Origin: Acidithiobacillus sp.
GTDB taxonomy: Bacteria; Pseudomonadota; Gammaproteobacteria; Acidithiobacillales; Acidithiobacillaceae
Length of the DNA: 41,884 nt
Direction: 5' to 3'
Assembly: GCA_028065135.1 (NCBI GenBank)
Contig: JAPTWR010000039.1
Coordinates: 6,267 to 48,150, forward strand
Shown: positions 15,422 through 23,301 of the stretch, piece by piece
Numbering within the stretch: the stretch's first letter is position 1
How the letters are laid out: each line of letters begins with the position of its first letter
Program-made: the position numbers and the translations under genes
Notes under the pieces: generated by a model
What the model saw: only the letters and a program-made list of their open reading frames with translations
Databases searched by the model: none
What the model was told of the DNA's origin: nothing

Positions 15422-17439
15422 TGACGCCTGGGCTGCGGTTTCCCGCGCGTATTGTGAGCTCCTTACTGGCGGCGTTGATGGGTGTCTTTTTGCTCCTCGC
15501 GCTGGGTTCGGAGGCGGCGCTCTGGGCCACAGTGGTTTGGATCGCGGCGACCGGTTTAGGGCTGTATGGGGCTTGGCATGGGCGCCTGCCCTGGTTTAGT
15601 GCGGCGCAACGCTGGATGCTGGGCCTTTTTCTGCTGACGCTGGCGTTGCTGCTGACCGGATGGGGCAACTGGCTGGCGATGGCCAGTCAGGCAGTGCTGG
15701 TGCTGCTGGCGGTGAAGGCACTGGAAATACGCAGTCAGCGCGACTTTTATCAGGTGGCGGCGCTGGTGCTGCTGGGTATGGGGGTGGCTGCGTGGCTGCG
15801 CGTGGATGTTCTGCTCGGTATTTTTCTATTGGCGGCCTTATATCTGTCCTTGCTGGGATTACTTTGGCAGCCCCTGGCCGATGCAGCGGTAGCGCGCGCA
15901 TTAGAAGGGCTGCACTGGCGGGATTTCCGCTATATGCTGGCCTTTAGTCTGATCTTTCTGCTGATGCTGTTGCCAGTGACGGCCATTTTTTTTCTGATGT
16001 TGCCGCGCACGCCGACGCCGCTCTGGGCCTGGACACCACCACAGGGGGCGGCGCATTCGGGTTTCAGCGCGGATTTGTCGCCTGACAGTATTACCCGCTT
16101 GGCCCTCGACTCCACCACGGCTTTCCGGGCACAGATCATTCCGCAGTCGGCCGATCCGGAGGATTTATATTGGGTGGGAGCGATCCTTTGGCGCGATGAA
16201 GGCCGGACGTGGATAGCGGATTCACCTGTCGCCAGGGTGCGAGGTGCTGCATCTACAGGTGTCGGCACCGGAACCACGGGCATTCGACAGGAAATCGTTC
16301 TAAGCCCGGATAATAGTGATTATCTGTTTGCCTTAGCTACGCCTTATCGTCTGAATATTCCAGTTACCTACCGGCAGCAGGCAGGTGGTGTCTTGCGTCT
16401 GAACAAGGCCTCCGGCTTGCCCATACGCTATATGGTCTGGTCTGCACCTGCCGCACCACGTGTGCTCTCTGCGGCGGAGCGCACCGCAGCTTTGCAGGTG
16501 CCCGACACGACGAGTCCGAAACTACGGGCACTGGCGGCGCATTTTGCGGGTGGCAGCGATGCTGTGGTGGTGCAGCGCCTGCTGCACTGGTTTCATGGCT
16601 CTTCTTTCCGGTACAGCCTGCAGGAGCCAGCAGGTTATCCCCATGGGCAAAGCATGGCGGATTTTTTGCTCCATACCCATACGGGTTTTTGCGAATACTA
16701 CGCCGGGGGATTGGCTCTGCTGCTCCGCTTGGACGGAATTCCGGCACGGGTGGTGATGGGGTATCACGGTGGCGAGTATAACCCGGCGGGTAACTATTGG
16801 ATTGTGCGGCAGAGCATGGCCCATGCCTGGGTGCAGGCTTGGCTACCGGGACAAGGTTGGGTACGCCTGGATGCGACGCCGGCGACGATATCTGGTCAGG
16901 GTGGCAGCAAGACCGGTATATTAGCCCCCGCGGTAGTGCCTGGGGCGCTACAACTCTGGGACTGGATGCAATGGCAGTGGCTTAATATGGTTATCGACCT
17001 GACGCCGGCCAAACAGCGCGCTCTCTGGACGTCGGCGGGTACGCGAATCATGCAGATTGCGCAGTCGTCTGCCTATGCGCCACACTGGCCGAAAGCACGG
17101 GGGTGGTATCGACACGCGACGCTGACTTACTGGTCGCTGGGAGTGGTCAGTGCTTCGCTGCTGATGGCATGGATATTGTGGCGCCGCTATCGGGCGGGTA
17201 GGGATGTCGGATATTGGCGCCAGCGCGCGCTGCGCGCTTTGCGTACTGTGGGATTAAAAGACGAGCGACCGGGAGTGGAGAGTTTGTTCTGGCAGCGGTT
17301 GCCAGAGGATCAGCGGGAATCTGTGCGTGAAATCTATCTGGCCCAGCGTTATGGTCCGACACCGGATGCCGATGGTGATCGGCGTCTGTCTGTGGCCTTG
17401 GCCGCTCTGCGCAATCGTTGCGCGAGACTTTCTGACTGA
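15421..17439 (+). CDS. tgpA: TgpA-like membrane transglutaminase (DUF3488-transglutaminase-like)
   Basis: This 672-residue inner-membrane protein has an N-terminal bundle of about six spans (residues 10-200), a large periplasmic transglutaminase-like domain, and a C-terminal span near 570-590 followed by a cytoplasmic tail. The cysteine-protease-fold triad is visible: Cys424 in HTGFCEYYAGG, His468 in SMAHAWVQAWLP and Asp484 in VRLDATPA. The family resembles Pseudomonas aeruginosa TgpA, which is essential there; its physiological substrate is not defined. ATG at 15421 overlaps the DUF58 stop and gives a clean first membrane span, so a longer frame starting at 15226 inside DUF58 is rejected. 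It is the end of the gcv-moxR run and converges with msbA, 16 bases away. Confidence 0.92.
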   Translation: MTPGLRFPARIVSSLLAALMGVFLLLALGSEAALWATVVWIAATGLGLYGAWHGRLPWFSAAQRWMLGLFLLTLALLLTGWGNWLAMASQAVLVLLAVKALEIRSQRDFYQVAALVLLGMGVAAWLRVDVLLGIFLLAALYLSLLGLLWQPLADAAVARALEGLHWRDFRYMLAFSLIFLLMLLPVTAIFFLMLPRTPTPLWAWTPPQGAAHSGFSADLSPDSITRLALDSTTAFRAQIIPQSADPEDLYWVGAILWRDEGRTWIADSPVARVRGAASTGVGTGTTGIRQEIVLSPDNSDYLFALATPYRLNIPVTYRQQAGGVLRLNKASGLPIRYMVWSAPAAPRVLSAAERTAALQVPDTTSPKLRALAAHFAGGSDAVVVQRLLHWFHGSSFRYSLQEPAGYPHGQSMADFLLHTHTGFCEYYAGGLALLLRLDGIPARVVMGYHGGEYNPAGNYWIVRQSMAHAWVQAWLPGQGWVRLDATPATISGQGGSKTGILAPAVVPGALQLWDWMQWQWLNMVIDLTPAKQRALWTSAGTRIMQIAQSSAYAPHWPKARGWYRHATLTYWSLGVVSASLLMAWILWRRYRAGRDVGYWRQRALRALRTVGLKDERPGVESLFWQRLPEDQRESVREIYLAQRYGPTPDADGDRRLSVALAALRNRCARLSD

Positions 17440-17455
17440 CACGTCTGGAGCCCTC

Positions 17456-19144
17456 TTATGTTGTCCCTTGTCCCTGCCCTCCCGCCACGATCTGCCCGCG
17501 CTCCAGGTGGATGATCTGGTCAGCGAGGCGGGTGGTGCGCGGGCGGTGCGCCACGATGATGATGGTTTTTCGGCCATGAAGGGCGCTGAGGGTTTCCGCG
17601 ATGCGTTCTTCACTTTCGCTGTCGAGGTTGCTGGTGGCTTCGTCAAGGACCAGCACCGGGCGATCCAGGTAGAGCGCCCGGGCGATGGCGAGCCGTTGGC
17701 GCTGCCCACCGGAAAGATTGCCGCCATTGCCTTTGATCATTGTTTCCAGCCCCCCTATGGGGGCTAAAAAATCCCAGGCGTGCGCTTGCCGCGCGGACGC
17801 CTCGGCGCGTTCATGATCGGGTTGCGCATCGGCATAGGCGATATTGCTCAGGGCGGTCCCGGTGAACAGTACCGGCTCTTGGGCGACAAAGCTGAAATAG
17901 CCGCGATAGTCGCCGGCGAGGAGATCGCGGATGGACTGTCCGGCTACCGTAATCTCTCCCCCGCTGGGCGGCAACAAGCCGAGTAACACCCGTACCAGGC
18001 TGGTTTTGCCGCCGCCACTGGGGCCAACGATGGCCGTCGTCGTGAGCGGGGGGAGCGTGATATGAAGGCCGCGTAAAATCGCTTCGCCCCCCAACTGTAA
18101 CTTGAGATCGTGGCATTGCCAGGTGCCCCAGGGACGTGGCGTTGGGGAGCGCTGGCTGGCTTCTGCCGGTTGATCCAGCCAGGCGAATAGCCGGTCCGCG
18201 GCAGAAAGACCTTGTTGTAGTTGATTGTTGGCCGAGGAGAGCTGGCGCAGGGGCTCATAAATCATCCCCAGCGCCGTCAGAAAGCTGAAAAAGGCCCCCG
18301 TCGTCATCCCGCCATTCACCACCTGACTGCCTCCCAGATAGATGATGACCGCAATACCCAGCGCCGCGATCATCTCCATAATCGGAACCGTCGCCTTCTG
18401 GATGCGGGCAATCTGCATCATCAGATCGAAGTAGTGACGCGCCTGAATGCTGAAGCGCTTCGCCTCAAAGTCTTCACCACCCTGACTTTTGATCACTTCG
18501 GCGCCGCGCAGACTTTGAGAAAACTGCTCCATGATCTGGCCCATCTGCTCTTGTTGACGCTCGCCGCGCTGGCGCAGCTTCTGGCCGAAACGAATCAGGG
18601 GATAAAACGCGATGGGCAGGGTGATAAAACTGATCAGCGCCAGCTTCCAGCTCATGTAAAACACTACCGCCATGAGCGCGATGATCTGGAAGGTGGAAAG
18701 AAAGAAGCGCGCCAGCACCGAAAGGCCCTGCTGCAATAAAGTCAGGTCCAGACTCATTCGCGACAGAGTGCTGCCGTGGCTGCTGTCGATAAGGGTGCCT
18801 AGGGGTAGGCGCAGGGTATGGGCGAAAAGGCGTTCACGCAGACCGCGCAATACATCTTCTTCGGTGCGTACGAGGGTGATGGCTTGTACGTAATCGGCGC
18901 CACCTTTAACGGCGTAGATCATTATGACGCCCAAGGGCAGCCAGATGAGCATGCTGGCGCTGCGGTCGATGAATATCCGGTCAAGGACCGGCTTGATCAT
19001 ATAAGCCACCCCACCGGTGGCTGCGCCAGAAATCACCATGAAGAGCATAGCGAGGAATATGCGGCCCCGGTACGCGCTGATCAGGCCGAGGAGCCGGCGA
19101 AAGCTGGGAGAACGCAACGCGGCGGGCGCGTCAGCGTCACTCAC
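17456..19144 (-). CDS. msbA: Lipid A/phospholipid export ABC transporter MsbA
   Basis: This 562-residue half-transporter fuses six membrane spans (about 28-290) to a nucleotide-binding domain. It flips lipid A-core across the inner membrane. The nucleotide-binding motifs are complete: Walker A GPSGGGKT (374-381), signature LSGGQ (477-481), Walker B VLVLDE ending at Glu502, and the H-loop His533. The intracellular-loop stretches [12 protein letters not shown] and the DRLFAWLD linker resemble MsbA rather than other exporters. It starts with GTG at 19144, overlapping the fdxA stop as GTGA. Length is near the family norm of about 580. An unspecialised lipid or drug exporter remains possible, since the lpxK neighbour often seen elsewhere is absent. 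Confidence 0.88.
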   Translation of the reverse strand: MSDADAPAALRSPSFRRLLGLISAYRGRIFLAMLFMVISGAATGGVAYMIKPVLDRIFIDRSASMLIWLPLGVIMIYAVKGGADYVQAITLVRTEEDVLRGLRERLFAHTLRLPLGTLIDSSHGSTLSRMSLDLTLLQQGLSVLARFFLSTFQIIALMAVVFYMSWKLALISFITLPIAFYPLIRFGQKLRQRGERQQEQMGQIMEQFSQSLRGAEVIKSQGGEDFEAKRFSIQARHYFDLMMQIARIQKATVPIMEMIAALGIAVIIYLGGSQVVNGGMTTGAFFSFLTALGMIYEPLRQLSSANNQLQQGLSAADRLFAWLDQPAEASQRSPTPRPWGTWQCHDLKLQLGGEAILRGLHITLPPLTTTAIVGPSGGGKTSLVRVLLGLLPPSGGEITVAGQSIRDLLAGDYRGYFSFVAQEPVLFTGTALSNIAYADAQPDHERAEASARQAHAWDFLAPIGGLETMIKGNGGNLSGGQRQRLAIARALYLDRPVLVLDEATSNLDSESEERIAETLSALHGRKTIIIVAHRPRTTRLADQIIHLERGQIVAGGQGQGTT

Positions 19145-19464
19145 TCTTCGAGCAGACCCCGTTTATCTTTTACTTCCAGCCAGGCGTCAGCATCTTCGGG
19201 CGCCGCTTTCTTGTGAATAATGGCTGGCCAGATCTTGGCGAGGCGGGCATTGATTTCCTCAAATTCTTCCTGACCTGCGGGCAGGTCATCATCGCGGAAA
19301 ATGGCACCGGCAGGACATTCTGGCTCGCAGAGCGTGCAGTCTATGCACTCATCCGGATCAATGACCAGAAAATTAGGCCCTTCGCGGAAACAGTCCACTG
19401 GGCAGACATCCACACAGTCTGTGTATTTGCATTTGATACAAGATTCAGTCACCACGTATGTCAT
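19141..19464 (-). CDS. fdxA: 7Fe ferredoxin FdxA ([3Fe-4S][4Fe-4S])
   Basis: This 107-residue electron carrier closely resembles Azotobacter ferredoxin I. The first cluster region is [18 protein letters not shown] and the second is [12 protein letters not shown], the pattern of one [3Fe-4S] and one [4Fe-4S] cluster. The C-terminal extension, about 50 residues with WPAIIHKK, is normal for this group. The start MTYVVTESC at 19464 is chosen by family alignment over a frame 6 codons longer; GGAG lies 10 bases upstream. Its stop overlaps the msbA GTG start, so the two are co-transcribed. Redox partner is unknown. Confidence 0.95.
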   Translation of the reverse strand: MTYVVTESCIKCKYTDCVDVCPVDCFREGPNFLVIDPDECIDCTLCEPECPAGAIFRDDDLPAGQEEFEEINARLAKIWPAIIHKKAAPEDADAWLEVKDKRGLLEE

Positions 19465-19494
19465 GGGGGCCGGGCTCCTCACATTTTAGTCAAA

Positions 19495-19526
19495 GGGTTA
19501 CGGGGTTACGGCCGGAATCATCCGGC
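19495..19526. repeat. Tandem octamer followed by a 6-bp hairpin
   Basis: GGGTTACG occurs twice in tandem (19495-19502 and 19503-19510). It is followed at once by GCCGGA-ATCA-TCCGGC (19511-19526), a perfect 6-bp stem with a 4-base loop. The element lies 31 bases upstream of the fdxA start, in the gap shared with the divergent peroxiredoxin gene. It could be an operator or a 5-prime leader hairpin of fdxA mRNA. No factor can be named. Confidence 0.45.
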
Positions 19527-19603
19527 GGGCTGGGCGCCTATTCTAGCCTAAGGCGGGCGTGCTGCCCACAGGGGGCTTGCATGCGTCCGAATCGATCAGA
19601 TGT

Positions 19604-19633
19604 TTGGCGAAATCAGGAAAAGTTCGCTATAGT
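19604..19633 (+). promoter_or_regulatory. Predicted sigma-70 promoter of the peroxiredoxin gene
   Basis: TTGGCG (19604-19609) and TATAGT (19628-19633) are 18 bases apart, matching consensus at 4 and 5 of 6 positions. The -10 lies 45 bases before the peroxiredoxin ATG. No peroxide-responsive operator was recognised. Confidence 0.5.
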
Positions 19634-19678
19634 AAAAATCTGGACTTTATCCCGTTAGCTCAACAAAGGAGAATTACG

Positions 19679-20281
19679 ATGGCTGTATTAGTAGGCAAAG
19701 CTGCTCCCGATTTCGTGGCCCCCGCAGTCATGGCTGATAATGGCATCAACGAGAATTTTCAACTTTCTCAGTATATTAAAGGGAAGTATGCGGTTCTGTT
19801 CTTTTACCCGCTCGACTTTACCTTCGTATGTCCGTCTGAAATTCTCGCCTTTAATAATCGCCTGAATGATTTCAAGTCCCGCAATACTGAGGTCATCGCC
19901 TGTAGCGTGGACTCCCAGTTCACCCATCTGGCCTGGAAGAACACGCCGGAAGAGAAGGGCGGCATTGGTCACATCAAACTCCCTATGGTGGCGGATCTCT
20001 CTAAAAGCATCGCACGCAATTATGACGTTCTGCTCAATGATGAAGTGGCGCTGCGCGGCTCTTTCCTGATCGATCGCGAAGGCGTGGTGCGGCACGAGGT
20101 AATCAACGATTTACCCTTGGGCCGCAACATTGACGAAATGCTCCGTATGGTGGACGCATTGCAATTCTCTGAAGAACACGGAGAAGTTTGCCCGGCACAG
20201 TGGGAGAAGGGCAAAGCCGGTATGAAGCCAACCAGTGAGGGAGTTGCCGACTTTCTGGCGCATCACGGCAAAGAACTCTGA
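19679..20281 (+). CDS. Typical 2-Cys peroxiredoxin (AhpC/Prx1 type)
   Basis: This 200-residue thiol peroxidase reduces hydrogen peroxide and organic hydroperoxides. The peroxidatic Cys is Cys51 in DFTFVCPSE, and the resolving Cys is Cys171 in GEVCPAQW. The C-terminus lacks the YF motif linked to over-oxidation sensitivity in eukaryotic enzymes. AAGGAG lies 7 bases before ATG 19679, and MAVLVGKAAPDF is the expected N-terminus; a longer frame from 19559 is rejected. It is probably monocistronic, with a promoter at 19604-19633 and a terminator-like hairpin at 20334-20367. No AhpF is adjacent, so thioredoxin or another reductant is the inferred electron donor. Confidence 0.95.
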   Translation: MAVLVGKAAPDFVAPAVMADNGINENFQLSQYIKGKYAVLFFYPLDFTFVCPSEILAFNNRLNDFKSRNTEVIACSVDSQFTHLAWKNTPEEKGGIGHIKLPMVADLSKSIARNYDVLLNDEVALRGSFLIDREGVVRHEVINDLPLGRNIDEMLRMVDALQFSEEHGEVCPAQWEKGKAGMKPTSEGVADFLAHHGKEL

Positions 20282-20333
20282 GCACAGCGCCCATCGTAGG
20301 AGCCTGCGTGGGTGATATAGATATATAGATATT

Positions 20334-20367
20334 AATGGCCGGGGCTGACCGATGTCCTGGCCATTTT
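20334..20367 (+). terminator. Intrinsic terminator-like hairpin after the peroxiredoxin gene
   Basis: AATGGCCGGG (20334-20343) pairs with CCTGGCCATT (20356-20365), with one G-T pair and a 12-base loop. It is followed by a short T run (20364-20367). It lies between two convergent genes and, because the A run is mirrored, could act on both strands. The T-tract is short, so efficiency is uncertain. Confidence 0.6.
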
Positions 20368-20375
20368 ATGGCGAC

Positions 20376-21107
20376 TTAGTGCAGACGCAGACTTCGTCCG
20401 GCACCTTCTGCCGCTTCCTCCATGACTGCCCTCACCTCATCCGGAAAATCACCCTGAGCCACCTGCTGGCGTCCTTCCTGAAAGAAAAGCGCCGCGTCGA
20501 CAGGCAAGTGACGGAGGAGTGCCGCAAAAGCGCTGCGCATTTCTGCAGGGTCCTGGGCACGGGTTGCCGTGATGCCCCAGTTCAGCAGCAGAATACGCCA
20601 GGGACGGCGCGGGTCGGCGCCATCCAGGTCGGTGGCGTAGTCTGCGGATGCGGCTTCTTTCACTTGGCCCATCAATTGGGCCAGGGAACGCAGTTCGTCG
20701 GTCTCAACGCGACTATTGGCCAGAATGGCCAGACCGTTGACGATAGGCTCCAGCGTGTGGATGGCGCCGTGTTGATTACATACCCATGCAGCGATACTGA
20801 CGGTGATCATTTCCAGGGCGGTTTTCGCCTGACGCTCCCCGAGGCGGTCAGCCCAGGTAGCGAGATCCATCAGTAGGCCGATGGTCAGATCGCCGATACG
20901 CTCCGGCTCGTCGTCGGGCAGTGCGGGGTCCCAGGACGCAACTTCTGTTGCCAGCAGCGTGAAAAGCTGGCGTAGGGCGTCCACAATCATTGGCGGGGTG
21001 ATCTGCTCTCCGGTGGCAATGCCGCTCTCGGCAAAGGCACTGAGGATGGGGTTGGCGTATTGTTCAAAGCGCTTCTGTGCGCCTGGGATGTCCAGGATAA
21101 GAGCCAC
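20376..21107 (-). CDS. Unrecognised helical protein
   Basis: This 243-residue soluble protein has a predominantly helical appearance, rich in Ala, Leu and Glu with evenly spaced hydrophobic residues, and I do not recognise it. There is no signal peptide, membrane span or cofactor motif. A GGAGG ribosome-binding site lies 5 bases before GTG 21107, giving an N-terminus of VALILDIPGAQKRFEQY; the frame extends further upstream to an ATG at 21179, without a ribosome-binding site. One Cys (WVCNQHG) and three Trp-containing helices are visible. It is divergent from the PHP phosphatase gene and convergent with the peroxiredoxin gene. Function unknown. Confidence 0.72.
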   Translation of the reverse strand: MALILDIPGAQKRFEQYANPILSAFAESGIATGEQITPPMIVDALRQLFTLLATEVASWDPALPDDEPERIGDLTIGLLMDLATWADRLGERQAKTALEMITVSIAAWVCNQHGAIHTLEPIVNGLAILANSRVETDELRSLAQLMGQVKEAASADYATDLDGADPRRPWRILLLNWGITATRAQDPAEMRSAFAALLRHLPVDAALFFQEGRQQVAQGDFPDEVRAVMEEAAEGAGRSLRLH

Positions 21108-21210
21108 TGCTGCCTCCGATATGCCCGATGAAGTCGAGCGTGTTATGCTAACATGGAATGGTGTCGGGTTCCGCAGCAAGCGGTATCCTCTTTATTCAGG
21201 AATTTTCCCT

Positions 21211-22071
21211 ATGTCGCACCAATACCCCGTTTCTCTTATTGATTTGCATATGCACTCGCTGGCCTCCGATGGCACCATGACGCCCACCGATCTGGTGCGG
21301 CGGGTGCATGCGGCTGGGGTGCGCGTCATGGCGCTGACTGACCATGACAACACCGCGGGGCTTGAGGAGGCCCGTGTGCAGGCGACGGCACTGGATATTC
21401 AGCTGGTCCCGGGCGTTGAAGTCTCCAGCGAATGGAACACCCAAGGCATCCATATTGTCGGCCTTTTTATAGACCCAGAGAATAACATTCTACAGGGCGG
21501 TTTGAGTCGGATTATGGCCTTCCGCGATTGGCGCGCCTTAGAAATCGGGCGTCTATTAGAAGATGCCGGTATTTCTGACGCAGAAGCCGGAGCGCGAGCG
21601 ATGGCGGGTAGCCGCATGGTGGGGCGTAGCCATTTTGCGCGCTGGCTGGTGCGTGAGGGACATTGCGCAGACACGAACGAGGCCTTTGGCAAATATCTTG
21701 GGCGCGGTTGTAAAGCCTACGTGCCCAGCGACTGGATTTCCATGCCCGAAGCGATTGGCTGGATCAACGCGGCAGGTGGATCCGCCGTTCTGGCCCACCC
21801 CGGTCGCTACAAGCTCAGCGGTACCCGGCTGCGTGCTTTGCTCACCGAGTTCCGGGAGGCCGGAGGCATCGGCCTTGAGGTCTGCTCCGGCAGCCAGGCG
21901 GCGGGAGATCGCGAGCATCTGGGGTGTCTCGCCAGGCAACTGGGTATGGCGGGTTCGGTCGGTTCCGACTTTCATGGCCCGAATTTTGGTCACACGGCCA
22001 TCGGCCATCTGCCACCGCTGCCCGACGGTGTCGAACCGGTCTGGGACCGCGCCGGTATTCATCTTCACTGA
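21211..22071 (+). CDS. PHP-domain phosphatase (RNase AM / YciV type)
   Basis: This 286-residue protein has a polymerase and histidinol phosphatase fold with a trinuclear metal site. Metal-ligand motifs in order are DLHMHSLASDG (Asp11, His13, His15), LTDHDN, PGVEVSSEW, HIVGLF, AHPGRY and GSDFHGPN. It most resembles the E. coli YciV/RnmA and Chromobacterium 3-prime,5-prime-nucleotide bisphosphate phosphatases, which also trim 5-prime ends of RNA. ATG 21211 follows AGGA by about 9 bases, and MSHQYPVSLIDLHMHS is a typical N-terminus; an upstream extension overlaps the divergent gene and is rejected. Substrate assignment is by family only. Confidence 0.9.
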   Translation: MSHQYPVSLIDLHMHSLASDGTMTPTDLVRRVHAAGVRVMALTDHDNTAGLEEARVQATALDIQLVPGVEVSSEWNTQGIHIVGLFIDPENNILQGGLSRIMAFRDWRALEIGRLLEDAGISDAEAGARAMAGSRMVGRSHFARWLVREGHCADTNEAFGKYLGRGCKAYVPSDWISMPEAIGWINAAGGSAVLAHPGRYKLSGTRLRALLTEFREAGGIGLEVCSGSQAAGDREHLGCLARQLGMAGSVGSDFHGPNFGHTAIGHLPPLPDGVEPVWDRAGIHLH

Positions 22072-22139
22072 CTGATCAATCTTGCCGGTTTTTCTGACGC
22101 TTATGCGCATTCTCATCGGCGCGGCACTATGGTAGTTTT

Positions 22140-22158
22140 GCACTCCATCGTGGAGTGC
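22140..22158. repeat. Perfect inverted repeat upstream of the AI-2E family permease
   Basis: GCACTCCA-TCG-TGGAGTGC is a perfect 8-bp inverted repeat with a 3-base centre. It ends 17 bases before the chosen GTG start of the permease. No T-run follows on either strand, so it is not a typical terminator. It may be an operator or an mRNA leader hairpin close to the ribosome-binding site. Confidence 0.55.
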
Positions 22159-22175
22159 GCATTAGGGGAACAGGA

Positions 22176-23213
22176 GTGCAAAAAAGCCAAGAGCCATCAG
22201 GCTATGCTAACTGGGGCATGTTCGTGTTGCTGCTGGTTTACGCTGGCGCCGCATACACCCTCAGCCCATTTGCCGGCCCCTTGCTGATGGGGGCGGTGCT
22301 GACCACAGTGGGCTGGCCTTGGCAGTTGCGCCTGGAGCGGGGTTTTCATCTCCCACGCTGGCTGGGCTCGCTTATACACGCCCTGGCGTGGGTCGCGATT
22401 ATCATTATTCCTGCGGTCATTATCGTTGATTCTGTACTGCCCCAGGTGGCACTACTCATCTTCCGCTGGCAGTCAGGTGGTCCGCTCGTCGAGGTGCCAC
22501 CCGAGGTGCTGCAGATTCCCTATGTTGGTCACTGGTTGCTCAGCCATTTGCATGGGCTGAACGGTGCTTATCTCTCTGCCCTGCTCAGTGCGCATTCCAG
22601 CCTCATCACCAATTCTTTGGGTCAGCTCTGGATATTCACGTTGCATACGTTTTTTGCCGCACTGACCGTGTTTGCACTGGCTCTGCATGGCGAGCGTCTC
22701 ACGGAGGCATTGTACCTGGGGGCTACACAATTCTGGGGCCGTGATCGTGGCGATCGATATTTGGCCGCCTGCCGGGATGCGGCGCGTTCGGTACTGATCG
22801 GTCTCATTGGTGTGGGTGTGGTAGAGGGCATGTTTATCGGTATCGCTTACGCTGTAGCGGGACTAAGCATGTGGCCCCTTTGGTTGGTTGCTACCGCATT
22901 GATATCGCCAATTCCTTTTGGTGCCACGGCCGTAGTCGGCGCCGCCACCCTCTGGCTCACTTTTACGGGGCATTGGATCGCTGGTTTGCTCGTTCTCGCC
23001 TGGGGGCTTATCGTCATCACCGTGGCGGATCTGGTGGTGCGCCCACTACTCACCGGATCGCAGACGCAGGCTCCCTTCTTTCTGGTGTTCTTTAGTATTC
23101 TTGGTGGCGCGGAAGCCTTCGGCTTGATCGGCCTGATTATCGGACCTATTCTGGTGTTGTTGGCGCGCGGGGTATGGCGTGCCTGGGAGCGGCGTATTCG
23201 CTTGCAGGAGTAG
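22176..23213 (+). CDS. AI-2E family (PerM/YdiK-like) membrane transporter
   Basis: This 345-residue polytopic membrane protein has about eight hydrophobic segments. The gap between the second pair and the later spans holds a short amphipathic region, as in the AI-2E exporter/PerM family. The FGATAVVGAA and FSILGGAEAFGLIGLIIGPILVLLA stretches near the C-terminus are the family signature. Substrates vary or are unknown in this family (autoinducer-2, cations or none proven). GTG 22176 is preferred because AGGGGA (22164-22169) lies 6 bases upstream. Another GTG at 22155 falls inside the inverted repeat at 22140-22158. No luxS or related gene is nearby. Confidence 0.88.
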   Translation: MQKSQEPSGYANWGMFVLLLVYAGAAYTLSPFAGPLLMGAVLTTVGWPWQLRLERGFHLPRWLGSLIHALAWVAIIIIPAVIIVDSVLPQVALLIFRWQSGGPLVEVPPEVLQIPYVGHWLLSHLHGLNGAYLSALLSAHSSLITNSLGQLWIFTLHTFFAALTVFALALHGERLTEALYLGATQFWGRDRGDRYLAACRDAARSVLIGLIGVGVVEGMFIGIAYAVAGLSMWPLWLVATALISPIPFGATAVVGAATLWLTFTGHWIAGLLVLAWGLIVITVADLVVRPLLTGSQTQAPFFLVFFSILGGAEAFGLIGLIIGPILVLLARGVWRAWERRIRLQE

Positions 23214-23214
23214 T

Positions 23215-23246
23215 TGCGCAGATCACCGTGGTTGTGGAACTGCGCA
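23215..23246 (+). other. Inverted repeat at the end of the permease gene
   Basis: TGCGCAG (23215-23221) pairs with CTGCGCA (23240-23246), with CAC/GTG able to extend pairing within the 18-base loop. It starts 1 base after the permease stop. No T-run follows, so it may be an RNA-stabilising hairpin or processing site rather than an intrinsic terminator. Confidence 0.4.
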
Positions 23247-23301
23247 GGCTTTCCGCCCATCTAATCAATGGGTATTATCTTTACGAAATCAGGAGCGCAT
23301 C

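Noticed and set aside
20311..20336. ATATAG-rich short repeat after the peroxiredoxin gene
   Set aside because: It is a simple A/T-rich spacer of about 25 bases, with no regular unit count and nothing like a CRISPR or origin iteron array.
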